This document shows, piece after piece, positions 23,490 through 34,282 of a DNA stretch of 64,000 nucleotides. Within the stretch, counting starts at the first letter, position 1. Every line of letters begins with the position of its first letter. Position numbers and translations under genes: made by a program. The notes beneath the pieces were generated by a model. That model did not search any database and was not told the origin of the DNA. It saw only the letters and a list, made by a program, of their open reading frames with translations. Source of the stretch: Aspidiotus rigidus (taxonomy: Eukaryota > Arthropoda > Insecta > Hemiptera > Diaspididae); the NCBI GenBank assembly GCA_035079385.1, contig JAVHKY010000025.1, forward strand, positions 15,412,501-15,476,500. The letters run 5' to 3'.

Positions 23490-23965
23490 TAGAATCTTCC
23501 AACCATGAACTGTTCTTTGCAAATGACTCTAAATCAGGGGCTATTGATATCAATATCAGTCCCTCTTATTCTCCGTGATTGAAAAATTCTGCCTCCATGT
23601 TCACTGCTGAACTGGATGTGCTATTTCTATTTTCCGCACCCTCTTGACCTGAATACTGATTGTTAACCAACTCCTTGTTAAATTTTATCTAGTTCTGCTG
23701 TGAACTTTTTTGCAGTCAAACCAATCCTCTGCACGTTCACATGATATGAACTCCTTTACCCTTAATCATTGTCTACATCGCTTATCGCGTCACCTGAAAT
23801 TCAGCCTTTTCCTTGTTCTGCATGCGACCTTGAAAATTATGACCTTTTTTCTCTCTTTAACTTTTGAGAAAAATATACCAATAGAATTCCCTAAGAAGAG
23901 ATCAAATTCGATCAAACCCGACTTACTAGATTATCGACCAAGTGTTTCCTTTCTTTGTTGACAGT
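23490..23965 (+). mobile_element. LINE RNase H relic
   Basis: Around 23510-23620 the translation FFANDSKSGAIDINISPSYSP and LKNSASMFTAELDVLFLFS fits an RNase H fold: strand 1 with its Asp (NDSKSG) and the helix with the catalytic Glu (TAEL). It belongs with the other RT/RNase H LINE pieces, is interrupted by stops and has no clear ends. Confidence 0.5.
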
Positions 23966-24182
23966 AGCCGATACGATTCGTGTTGCTAAAAATTTGATTC
24001 AGTGTTGAGTAGACCTTAATGGGGTGTTAACTTTAAGGGCTGTATTCTTTTGAGATTGGTCCCAAGGTACCTCGAGAAAATTTTGATTGGCTCTCGATGC
24101 ATTCAAGGGTTCCTCGCAGAATGAGAAGCAACTGTATTTTTTCACTATTGTTCCACTGGTAACAGCCCTCCCCGGTTGAAAC

Positions 24183-24530
24183 ATGTCGACCGTCGATTTA
24201 GGGTCGATTTCGAGTCATAGGCAATGCCCTAAAAGTCTACATCAAACCGACATTTTTACCGTTATCCTTAAAAAAACTGTCGATTTAAAGGTAAATCGAT
24301 TGCATGATGACGTCGATTTGAAGTCGAAATATCGTCGACTCAGAAAACGTTTTGTCCAATATCAAGTTGACTGCATTTCGACGTTGATACTTGGGCTACC
24401 AAAAATGTGATTAATGTGAGTGAAATGTGAACAATTCGTGCACGCTATGTTGAGGGCAACAAAATAATGGTCGATTTTCGGTCGACTACAATATTTTCAT
24501 CATCGACTTGAAATCGAAGTCGATTTATTA
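24183..24530. repeat. Diverged TCGA-rich short-period repeat
   Basis: Dense GTCGATTT, AGTCGAC, AATCGATT and GACGTCGATTTGAAGTCG phrases occur on both strands every 15-25 bases. The same texture is seen at 6060-6345 and 25050-25800. Confidence 0.5.
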
Positions 24531-24544
24531 GGCCGTATTGTTGA

Positions 24545-24725
24545 CCAAACACGGGTTCTTTAAGGGAGTTGAATGAGGGGTAGCAGGAAACCTGTTTTAG
24601 GGGAGGATCTCTGACGTCATCAGATTTTGACGTCACAAGGCTGACCTATGACGTGATCAAATTGTGACGTCATCGATCCGGGCTTTAGCGCTACATATGA
24701 TAAGAGGGGGCTTAAAAAAAGATAG
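24545..24725 (+). repeat. TGACGTCA-rich dispersed repeat, copy 3
   Basis: It starts with the element edge ACGGGTTCTTTAAGGGAGTT and GGAAACCTGTTTTAGG (cf. 1183). Exact octamers start at 24612, 24628 and 24665. It ends in GCTACATATGATAAGAGGGG and runs into the AAAT microsatellite. This is the shortest complete-looking member of the family. Confidence 0.75.
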
Positions 24726-24733
24726 GGAGAAAC

Positions 24734-24734
<1 letters not shown>

Positions 24735-24788
<54 letters not shown>

Positions 24789-24966
24789 ATAGATAAATAA
24801 ATAAATAAATAAATTAATTAATTAATAAATAAATTAATTAATTAATTAATTAAATAAATAAATAAGTGAATAAATGAAATATAAATAAATAAATGAATAA
24901 ATATATAAAATGAATGAATAAATAAAATTGATAAATTAATTAATTAAATAAATGAATAAATAAATC
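24735..24966 (+). repeat. (AAAT)n / (TTAA)n microsatellite
   Basis: About 230 bases of AAATAAAT repeats, changing to AATTAATT in the middle and right. It directly follows a TGACGTCA repeat copy and precedes a diverged 45-bp-unit piece (AATTTTTCCAAGTCCATTTT near 25025). Confidence 0.95.
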
Positions 24967-25049
24967 TTCGTCTCCCTTTTATCATTTCCCTCCCATCATA
25001 TACACGAGCTCAAGAAAAGAAGCAAAATTTTTCCAAGTCCATTTTGGGC

Positions 25050-25800
25050 GGACGGTGAACGGCAAATTTTTCAAAAAAAAAAAACCATAGAAAGGTCTCC
25101 TGTTGAAATCGATTGTATGTCGAAATTGAGTCGATTTCTGGTCGATAAAAAATTCAAAAAATTCGATTGAAAATCGACGTCTATTTTCAGTGGACAAAAA
25201 ATTCGAATTCTGTTCAGTTGGTGTCGTCGACTTGCTTTCGACTCCATATCGACCTGTTTTTTTTTTCTGTAACTTCACTACTCGCATATAATTTACGTAT
25301 TCTCGATTAGTGAAAGAGATACTATATTTTTGAGAAGCGAGCTCCCGGTTAACAACAGTTGAGCCAAGAAATCGACCTCATATCGACGTCGATGTAAAGT
25401 GAACGAAAACTCATAATCATAATTTAAGTGGACTACAGTTTGACGTCAATTCAAAGTAAGTAGGCATAACACTATCCTTAATTACGACCTCATTCCGAGT
25501 CGAGCGAAATTTTTAAATCAATTTTTGATGTCCATTTAGGATATTATGTACAAGAATCAACTTCTTGTCGAATCGAAGTTCATTAAATTCTGTTCACTCA
25601 CGATCGACTTGACTTCTACGTCGATTGCTGGACTCAGGTTAAAACGGATGAGTCGATTTGCAGTCGTTTGTGGTCGATTTCTGGTCGATATACCCCGGAA
25701 GTGACGTCGAATGTATGTCAAAACTTATTTAAATAATGGGTCGACACGAATTGACGTCAGATCGACGTTGATTTGCAGTCGACATGGTTTAACGACCCTG
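25050..25800. repeat. Diverged TCGA-rich short-period repeat
   Basis: Numerous GTCGATTTCTGGTCGAT, CGACGTCGAT and TTGCAGTCGAC phrases occur, the same class as 6060-6345 and 24183-24530. The phrase GTCGATTTCTGG links it to the minisatellite at 30800-32520 (AGTCGATTTCTGGGCAGATA). Confidence 0.5.
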
Positions 25801-26089
25801 TCTTACTGATACTCGTATGTTTAAAACAGCGGTGTTTCACATTTTATTCCTTATAGGAGAATAAGACGTTCATATTCATGAACTAGAAGCTTCTTTCTTT
25901 CTTTCTTTCGAGCTTTTGTCATTATTATTATTTTATTGGACAGTTGATTAATGAACTACTTTCAGCCTCATGTAAGAGATATCTTTCTACAGATCGTGTT
26001 TGTATGGTAAGGTGGGGTTATGGTGTTATCAGAAATTGAGCCTGTAAGAACATACGGTCCATGTCTTTTTAATGTCCATGTAAAAATGT

Positions 26090-27300
26090 TTGTATTATCA
26101 CCGGGACACTATAATGGATCATATATAGTATGAAGTCCCCAGCTAATAACTTTCCTTGCATTTAAGATCAACGACAACGTTTTTGACGTACAGAATGACG
26201 TCATCAACGTATAGTGACGTCATTGAATTAAGAATGCAGCCATCAGCTGTTGACTTGAAACTATACAAGATGCTGGGAACACCCCTCTCATGTTACTCAG
26301 AGATAAACTTCATTCAGACCATATCTACAAGCTGAGTATCGTCAAAATAATATACAGCACTAGAAAAGAGAGGAGAGAGGGAAGAAAGGAGTATCGTAGT
26401 TGTAATGTTTGTATGCCGATTCAAACCGGTTGCTCTATCGTCCAATTACAAAAACATGAAGAGGATGAATAAGGTAATGTGACTGTTGTAAGGTACGTTT
26501 GTGTCCTCGTTTCTTGTCAAGGGCTGGAAGGCAATTCATCTATCGGTATGAAATTTAGAAAAAAACTTGATGGTTACAATGCTTAGGGATGAATGAAGGA
26601 GGGAGAAGAAGTGGATGTCTTTCAATAGAATTTTGAATACCACAGGTCAGCTGACTAGAGATAATGTTGGAATTATTGTGGCTGGAACAGATAGTGATTT
26701 TGATGAGGGTTGCAGAGGCGAAGGAGGTTTCGAATTGACAGGTAATTGGACATATCTTATCGAATTTTTCTTAGATCCATCTCACCTTCTAATTACTCTA
26801 GAAAGTGTACCAAAAGTCGAAGACGAAATTGTAAGACGGGAACGAGTGTTTTTGTAAAGGAAATCGCGTTTTTGACGCTGTCATGTTCCAAGGTTTCAAT
26901 GTGCTTTGTGATCCATCTATAAACAGTGGATGACTTGGTTGAAGCGTGAGAGTGATCATAGAGTCATGCGGAGAAAATGAGTGATTGTTCCGAAAATTTC
27001 CTCAGATTTTCCTTTGTTGAATAGTTTTACAGTTGAACAGGATATGTTTGGATGTGATGACCATCAAGGCGCAAAACTAGTGGTCAAAGTGCACTGGATC
27101 CCTTTGGTTGTTCTATGGAAGGTGGTTGGTTTGGTAAGCATAGACATGGAAAGGAGTCCGTCGATGACTGTTGGCCAAGGTTTGAGAGGTATTAATGGAT
27201 AGAGTTTAAAATAGTTCCTGAGACAATAGAACCTTCCTGCTCCCTGGATAGAAAATGCTGATCCTGTTTTCAGCCCGGCTTAGGAAACGTCAATGCAATA
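26090..27300 (-). mobile_element. Decayed LINE RT fragment on the minus strand
   Basis: Read on the minus strand near 26180-26225, the translation SMTSLYVDDVILYVKN carries an RT catalytic box (YVDD) in the context expected for LINE RTs. The upstream minus-strand region to about 27300 is Ser/Pro-rich open-frame debris that may be the older endonuclease part. Plus-strand ORFs here (26615-26857, 26981-27202) are shadows. No clear ends. Confidence 0.4.
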
Positions 27301-29701
27301 TATTTGTAAGAGCGATTGTGCGTTGACAGAAGTTTGATGGTCAGATTTCAAAATTTAGAACAAATACTTAAAACAAAAAGAAGTGAAAGATTGTAGAGCG
27401 TTCTATGTGAGGGAGTTGGAAAAAATAGATCAAGTGACGAAAAAGATTCCTTCAAGAAAGATATTTCGATTGGGAGGGCGAGGAGCACCATGAATGTTTG
27501 AGGGCTAAATTCTCTGCACCTTCTTCTCCTCTTTGTTGAGTGTAGTCGTGACTCTTTGTATTGCGATTGTATTTTTTGCTAGGGACCCGGAGTGGAGGTA
27601 GATTAATATAGTGTGCGAGACAAGAAAAAAAAAGTGTCATTGAATTCTCGGAGGATATGAAGGGAAAATTTCTTAGGTGGTGCGAAAATATAGTCTCTTG
27701 AATGAAATCCGCGTCGTCTGTTCTGAAATTATTTTCGGAGGCATCAGTAGAGACTGCGATAGATATACTGCAACATTCACATTCATTCATATTCATCCTC
27801 ATTGTCCCCAACTGCCCATTCCGAATTTATAACCGAGTGTAGTTGCACGGCTCGTTAATTTAATTGGAGAAACAAAAAAATCAGAGGTGCGGAGATAAAT
27901 TCGGGAGTCCTAATTTTTCATAATTCACGGTATCTCCTTTTTCGGTAAGTGGTGCGCCATTCAGACCTCTGCGGTTCCTTGCCCACTTACAATCGCAGTG
28001 TCTGCGGTAGCCTGTCCAGAGTTGCCTTAGAGCCAAGCTGAACCCGGGGAAAACTGTGCCATCAGCGGGCCCTTCTTAAAATCATTCTATGTATCCCCTC
28101 CTCCTTAATGATTCATTTATGAATCCGGACCTCCTGGGAAAAAATATTCTCTCTCTTTCCCTGTCCCGTCGTTCCGGAGTCTATAGTTGCTGTTGGACAC
28201 AAGTTGATTGAAACATATACGAGTTAAAACTACGTACAATCGATGACATTATTTCAAACTTGAGTATTGGCCAACGGAATCAGAAATTATTTCCGCCAGG
28301 ACTTTCGTCATCCCAGATTACGTCATACTGCAACAATAATACGAATTCACCGACCCAATAATACAAAAATAACAGAGTGGTGGATTTTTTGAATGATACC
28401 ATTTTCATTGCTATAATCAAAAATAATCTACGGGTATTGACAGGAGATCGTAGAAAAAAAAAAAGAGAAATAATGTCAACTTTAAATTACGTGAAAATTT
28501 GATTTTTATAAATCGAAGAATATATTAATTAACCTGCTACATAGAAATGCGTATGACTAAAATCTGTAAACCGGTATTACAGAGAAGAGAAAAAGAAAAA
28601 CGTTATCAGACAACAAAATAAAAGAGGTTAAACCCTTTTTAACGATAGATTTTTCTCCATGATTTGGCAGCCGCTAAAATACTTTACTAAGCTGTCAGAT
28701 TATAACTTACGTACAAATAATAAATTAAGAGATTAAATATTGTGGACCTTTATTATGCAGTATAGCGCAACACTTTTTAGTGTTTTTTTTTTTTTTAAAT
28801 ACGAACAGTAAGCTATAAATCCTATTTTCACGAAGTTCTCTTTTTCAAAAGTCAACCTATAATCAAAGTTTAATTTCGTGTTATTTCTCGTAGAAAGTGT
28901 TGTATTGTATATTTTAATAAATTTTTCTTGTACATTACACGTAATATTTTGTCCATCTTCTATATTCTTTATTATGATTTTGAATCGTAAAATCAGCTGT
29001 AGTTAACTCTATATTTCTTGAAACTAAATTGTGAGCCTTATTTAGTTTGGGAGCAAGAGAGACCAGAGGCTGGGCGACGTCATTCAACTTATGAAAATTA
29101 ATGATTTTCGTTCTGTACTTCCTCAAAATTTTAATCTCACGCATTTTCGAAACACACTTCTGCAGTTTTATATTCTTACCTATAAATCACAAACGTATTT
29201 TTGGGATAACCTGAGAATTGGAATGCGTTGCGTTGAGATTTTCACTTCAATGAACTTCTGCGATTATGACAAATGTAAATACCTTACAGTTGCGGAGTTC
29301 CAATTGAGAATTTCGGCTCTTTTCTAACTTCTAGACATACTTCCAAGCTATGAGAACTACTGAGGATTGAAATCGAATTGAAAACTTTCCTAAACTAGCC
29401 CACTTCCTGGTCTCTCTTCATTTTAATGTTCTTGCATTGTACAGCAGGGTTTTCAATAATATCTGTAAATACTCGTATCATCTTGTAAAAAACTGAGTGA
29501 CCTTTTTCTCATGAGGATTCTGCTGACGATGTTGTAAAGTGGCATGAAGTCGAGCAATATTTCCAATTTCATACCTCTTTGCAGTACTTACTTGAATATT
29601 TTTTGTCTCCGTCTTGTAGTTTTATCAGAATCCGTAATCGAGTAAAATCGTTTATTATTTCAACCAGTTACTTATTCACTGTGTATTTCTTTTCCATATA
29701 G
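27301..29701. other. No gene recognised; probable intron
   Basis: Positions 27795-27875 and 33588-33665 share a repeat in the same orientation (CCTCATT-TCCCCAA--G-CC + CATTCCGAAT ... GGCTCGTTAAT). A moderately GC-rich patch lies at 27950-28080. The rest is AT-rich. If the dysc exons belong to a longer gene, this is intronic. Confidence 0.4.
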
Positions 29702-29797
29702 CAGTTGGCGCAAAAGTTAGGAAGAGGCTGTGATATTAAAGATGAAAGAGATCAGAAGACCAATGGGAAAAAAGATGGTGCAGAGAATGCAGCTCAC
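29702..29797 (+). CDS. dysc: Probable dysc exon upstream of the last PDZ domain
   Basis: TTTCCATATAG/CAG and GCTCAC/GTAAGT frame a 96-base phase-0 segment that encodes a charged, low-complexity peptide (QLAQKLGRGCDIKDERDQ, then KTNGKKDGAENAAH). An alternative acceptor three bases on (CAG/TTG) would drop the first Gln. The hydrophilic composition suits the linker between PDZ domains of whirlin-type scaffolds. Phase 0 at its end matches phase 0 at the start of the PDZ exon at 34283. Membership of the same gene is inferred from strand, phase and proximity. Confidence 0.5.
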
Positions 29798-30480
29798 GTA
29801 AGTAAAATATTGATTCAATATTGTGTTGATAGAATCAGTGAAAGAACCACTACTAAATGACAATCATCTGAGCATTTTAGTTATGTCAGGATGAGTGTCG
29901 AAAATAAATGAACGCGCTAGGGAATTTCGATTACCATTTTTTTCTCCTTAATAGACATCAGATTCTCTCTACTCTTTATCTAGCTGTGAAAATTCCCAAT
30001 TAGAGGAGACTAAACTTTCGGGCAACTAAGTTTGATGAGAAGCTGCGATAAGGTTCAAATCTCTATCTCGATAGCGTACCAAGCTCATTATCAATGTTTT
30101 ATTTAGAATTACTTTTTGAATTCAATTGAAGCCTCTCCTCTGTAGCAGGGGGCTTCCAAGAAAGTTTCTTGCAGGGCAAATGATTGAATAATGATTGAAA
30201 ATTCCTCCGTATGAACAATCACAGTGGTGAAGTGGTTGTATAACCTGTTTACTTGCAGGCGAACGCTGTAGAATCTTCTTTTTTTCTTGTTATACAAGAC
30301 TTTATTCCTGCTTCTCCTCTCAATATCCTGTATCTTCTGAAAAAAAAAATTTCACTCATGTTTCAACAAACCTGCTCCCCTACAACGTTTGCATCGAATT
30401 GATTGGGAAATTAGTGGCGTACCTACAAATGAAGAAATTTTTTGTAAAATAGGAATGGATTCAAATAGTCAGTCGTGTTG
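29798..30480. other. Intron sequence, nothing else seen
   Basis: This is AT-rich sequence between the probable dysc exon and the repeat block. I see no coding signal. Confidence 0.5.
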
Positions 30481-30800
30481 CGATTTCATCAAATATGGAC
30501 TACCCCAATAAACCAAATCGACCGTCACTATAATTATGGTCTGTGGTCGTATGACGAAAAATAGACCAAATATTATGGTACCATCAGAAAATTGTTGATT
30601 TTTGGTGAAGTTCTGGGATGAATCGACCGAATTTTGAGTATTCATTTCAGTTGATTGTTTGTCAGATTATTCCTACTAAATTTTGATCATTCATTACGCG
30701 AAATACTCATTTCGGTCCATTTCTGGTCGTTATGCTGTCAATACAGATTGGAATTTTTCCTCGTTTTTTAATCTAAAATTGATAGTTGTATGAATTATTC
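30480..30800 (+). repeat. Diverged shoulder of the 150-bp minisatellite
   Basis: Loose repeats of ATGGTCTGTGGTCG, AAATCGACCG, TTTCGGTCCATTTCTGGTCG and TTTTGATCATTC precede the regular copies. The matching right shoulder is at 32620-33120. Confidence 0.4.
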
Positions 30801-30804
30801 AATT

Positions 30805-31332
30805 TTGACTAAGATTTTTAGTCGATTTCTGGGCAGATATTCTGGAAGATACCTTGGTCCATTTTCAGTCTATTTTCACTCAATGCCCATCAATTTTTTA
30901 CTCTCTTTTTTGGTCTATTATCACTCAATTTTGACCAAAATTTCCAGTCAATTTCTGGACAGATATCCCTGGGAAATATCTTGGTTCATTTTCAGTCGAT
31001 TTTTCCTCAACATCCATCAATATTTTTACTCTCTTTCAACATCTACCATGAGTATTATGGGGTAAGCCGCATAGTCTCTCAATTTTGCACAGTCAATTTC
31101 GGGACAGATATCCGTAGGACATATCTTGGTCCATTTTCAGTCGATTTGTCCTCAAAATCTACCAATATTTTTACTCTCTTTTTCGGTCTAAAATGGGTAT
31201 TATCGAGCGAGCCGCACAGTCGCTCAATTTTGACCAAAATTTCCAGTCAATTTCTGGGCAGATATCCCCAGGACATATCTTGCTTCATTTCCAGTCGGTT
31301 TGTCCTCAACATCTACCAATATTTTTTTTTTT
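30805..31332 (+). repeat. Minisatellite of about 150-bp unit, left half (4 copies)
   Basis: Each unit contains CAGTCAATTTCTGGGCAGAT, ATCCCTGGGACATATCTTGG, TCCATTTTCAGTCGATTT, CCTCAACATCTACCAATA, TTTTTACTCTCTTTTTTGG and GAGCCGCACAGTCGCTCAAT. Copies start near 30810, 30938, 31087 and 31243. The array is cut at AATATTTTTTTTTT (31332) and resumes at about 31978. Confidence 0.85.
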
Positions 31333-31462
31333 AGCGGGAAACCCGTTATCCTTTTGTTGGGGGTACTTCGAGGAATTTTTCGTCCGCGAGCGCGAGGGAG
31401 GTTGATGACGTCATGGAAAGGGGAGGGGGACTTGGAGAAATTCCTACCTCTGAGCTATATAT

Positions 31463-31583
31463 GAACCCTTTTTAGCCAAACCCAACCAAGCGACATGATA
31501 ACGATCTGGCGAAAAGGAGGATCTTCGCTTTTAGTAAAGGAACATTTCTCTAGATTGTTGTCAGGTTTGGCTTAATAGGGTCC
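31463..31583. mobile_element. 121-bp MITE with ATAT duplication
   Basis: The left end is GAACCCTTTTTAGCCAAACC and the right end (complement) is GGACCCTATTAAGCCAAACC. It is flanked by ATAT at 31459-31462 and 31584-31587. Removing the element and one ATAT restores GAGCTATATATGATAGGAGG, the unit sequence seen many times in this window. No coding capacity; the superfamily is not assigned. Confidence 0.75.
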
Positions 31584-31676
31584 ATATGATAGGAGGGAAA
31601 CTTGGAAAAATTTCGACTCTCGAGCTATGTATGGTAGGGGCGGGACTTGGGGAAAATTCCGACCTCCGAGCTATAT

Positions 31677-31820
31677 GGTTAAGTTCACAAAGGTTGTATC
31701 CGCCATTTTTTTTTAATTTTGTGGTTTCAGCCGATTCTTATCCTACATACTGGATAAGAATCAGCTGAAACCACAAAATTAAAAAAAAAAATGGCGGATA
31801 CAACCTTTGTAAACTTGACC
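31677..31820. mobile_element. 144-bp foldback element (near-perfect hairpin)
   Basis: Two arms of about 68 bases, GGTTAAGTTCACAAAGGTTG ... GATTCTTATCC and its complement ending CAACCTTTGTAAACTTGACC, are separated by about 8 bases (TACATACT). The arms contain an internal A/T run and GGTTTCAGC. It lies inside the phrase GAGCTATAT of the host repeat. The target duplication is not clear (CGAGCTATAT left, CTCGAATTAT right could be a diverged one). Confidence 0.75.
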
Positions 31821-31977
31821 CTCGAATTATTATGACAGGAGGGGGACTTGGAAAGATGACGGCTTCCTTGAAATTGCAGCGCGTTCAAGTTGTCACGTCA
31901 TGATTTTAGGACTTGGAAAACTTCAGGCTCTAGGGGACTCGGGACTGCAATGGCATCTAATTTTGTTTTGGGTCTGT

Positions 31978-32520
31978 TCTTGTGCGAGCCGCAGTCGCCA
32001 TAATTTCCAGTCAATTTCTGGGCAGATATCCCTGGGACATATCTTGGTCCATTTCCAGTCGGTTTGCTTTCAACATCTACCAATATTTTTACTTTTTTTT
32101 TTTTTTTTTTTTGTCTAATTTTCTCGTGCAAACCGCAGTCACTCAATTCCGACCAAAATTTTCAGTCAATTTCTGGGCAGATATCCCTGGGACATATCTT
32201 GGTCCATTTGCAGACAATTTTTCCTCAACATCCATCAAGTATTTTTACTCTCTTTTTTGATTTAGAATGAGTATTATGGGGCGAGCCGCACAGTTTCTCA
32301 GTTTTGATCGACATTTCCAGTCAATTTCTGGGCAGATATCCCCAGGACACATCTTGGCCCATTTTCAATCGATTTGTCCGCAACATCTACTAATATTTTT
32401 ACTCTCTTTTTTCTGGTATGAGTACATCGGGTGAGCCACCCTATCACTCAATTTTGACTAAAATTTCCAGTCGATTTCTGGGCACATATTCGGAATGAGT
32501 CCACTGTCATGTTGCTCGCA
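31978..32520 (+). repeat. Minisatellite of about 150-bp unit, right half (4 copies)
   Basis: This continues the array at 30805-31332, with CAGTCAATTTCTGGGCAGAT near 32008, 32164 and 32316 and a diverged CAGTCGATTTCTGGGCACAT near 32467. It carries a T-run of about 20 at 32092-32112. Confidence 0.85.
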
Positions 32521-32619
32521 AACTCGCAGACCAAAACTGCACTCGTCTCAATATGATCCTGCTAACGAGATTGCTATCTTCATTCTTCTTCTCTCTCTCT
32601 TGTGGAAGGCTTAGATATA

Positions 32620-33120
32620 GACTGGTTTTCCAGTCAAAAGTGGTCCAATTATAGTGGTCTGTTAATATTACCTAACTAGAGATCCTTTTATGGGGTCTCT
32701 ATTGCCTAGAAATTGACAGGAGTGGTCTATTTGTAGTGGTCTGTTAATATCGTGTGAATATAGACTACGGCAGACTATTTTATATTGTCTACAATTCTAC
32801 ATTGCCCAGTTATCGACCCATCTTTTTCGTCAGAAGTGGTTGTTGACACTACTATAGACCATGACTCTTTTTTGGTTCAAGAATGGTCGAAATATAGTTA
32901 ACTGCTGAGGAAATATGATCAATGACTGAGGATAGACCATTTGATGGTATCTACATCACCTACAAGTCGAATAATTTTTTCAGTCAAAATTTTGTCCGAG
33001 TTGGTTTAAATGTGGTAGGGAAGAGCGGAAGTAAATCGATTGAAAAAGTTAATCTATTATTGGTCACTCATCAGAGCGATCGCTCAATCTATTTTTGGTC
33101 GATCATTAGTCAAAATTGAC
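32620..33120 (+). repeat. Diverged right shoulder of the minisatellite
   Basis: Degenerate repeats of AGTGGTCTATTTGTAGTGG, GTCTGTTAATAT and GGTCGAT-type phrases occur about every 40-70 bases. They resemble 30480-30800. Confidence 0.4.
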
Positions 33121-33227
33121 TGAGATATTTGTTTGATCTGGTTTGTCAGGATGGCAAGTTGGTAGGCGCGAATTATGCTATATTAGAATTCGAAAATTAC
33201 GGTTACCAATATTTTTTCCCTGGTGCA

Positions 33228-33242
33228 GACCAATCGGGAGAA
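33228..33242 (+). CDS. Possible 15-base microexon (TNREK)
   Basis: TTTTTTCCCTGGTGCAG/ACC and GAGAAG/GTAAAA frame 15 bases in phase 0 (TNREK). It lies between the exon ending at 29797 and the PDZ exon starting at 34283, both phase 0, so it could be included without disturbing the frame. Very short matches like this also occur by chance. Confidence 0.25.
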
Positions 33243-34282
33243 GGTAAAAATCTCTCTCGTTCCAACTAAAATATTAGGAAAAATTAGGAAAAATGTCAAA
33301 TTAGAAGACCGTTCCACTTCTCCTCCACCCCTCCGTGAAAAAGAAAACATATCGAGTGTATCATACAGAAATTTTCCTATTTTTGGGGGAAAACTGGGAC
33401 TTCTGCTACGAAGGTTTCATAAGAGGGGAGAGAACTCAGGGACTTTTCCCTTTTGCTGGTTAATTTGCAAAAAAGTTGTAGAATTTTCTCTCCTAAGTTC
33501 AAATCCGCCCCAGTGAATGTGTTTGCTGTAGAAGGAATACAACGCAGGTCGTCAACCTCAGAAACGCTTTTTAGCGACCAATTTCAAAACCTCATTATCC
33601 CCAATTGGCCATTCCGAATCCATTTCCCTAAGCATACGGTTACAAGGCTCGTTAATAAATAGAGAAGTAGAAAAAAAAAAAACTATAATTTTTTCATTCT
33701 TGTGTTGAATTACAATTTTTCAACTTAGCCATGCTCTCTTTTCTCTCTTTCTCTGTCTAGAATACTGCTCCGGATTATTCCTGATCACTACTGTTATTCT
33801 ATTATTTAGCATCCTAGGTTATCGAGGGAAAATTTTGCCCTCTATTTAATATTATGAGGGCCCCTCCTTCCCCGTCATCAAGTACTAATTCGGTTCAAAG
33901 AATTCATTCTCCAAACTTCTGGAATTCTCATTTCTTTATTAGACACTCAGTATTTGATTTAAAGATCAGCTCTAAGATTAATTTCATAATTATTACTATG
34001 CCGATCACGTTCGGCTCGTTCAGTCTAAAAGAATTGGATTATTTTATATTTAAAAGGTTAGGTGGTGAGGTGAATCAGAAAAAATGACTTTTTTGAAATA
34101 AATTTGACCAACCGATAAGTTGGTAGGATGCAAAGTAGAAATATTTTGTTTAACGGGACTCCAAAAGAAAATTTTGACGTGAACGGAAATTTTCATCAAT
34201 ACGGAGAAAATTGTTGTGCTTCTACATATACGAACTCTCAATTCTGCACGATATTGACGAATATTTTCTTTTGTTTGAGCAG
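33243..34282. other. Intron sequence with one repeat
   Basis: The repeat shared with 27795-27875 lies at 33588-33665. No other coding or structural signal. Confidence 0.45.

Larger units (their letters stand above)
31333..31977. mobile_element. Nest of small elements splitting the minisatellite
   Basis: It begins AGCGGGAAACCCGTTATCC (complement of the 19600 edge). It contains TGACGTCA near 31406, several CGAGCTATATATGATAGGAG + GGGACTTGGAAAAATT units of the 45-bp class in minus-strand orientation, and two inserted MITEs (31463-31583 and 31677-31820). It ends near GTCACGTCATGATTTTAGG ... CTCTAGGGG. The surrounding minisatellite continues in register in type on both sides, so this is a later composite insertion. 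Confidence 0.6.

Noticed and set aside
31332..32520. CRISPR-like repeat and spacer appearance of the 150-bp minisatellite
   Set aside because: Units are contiguous and diverged, in a eukaryotic context, without constant repeats and unique spacers.
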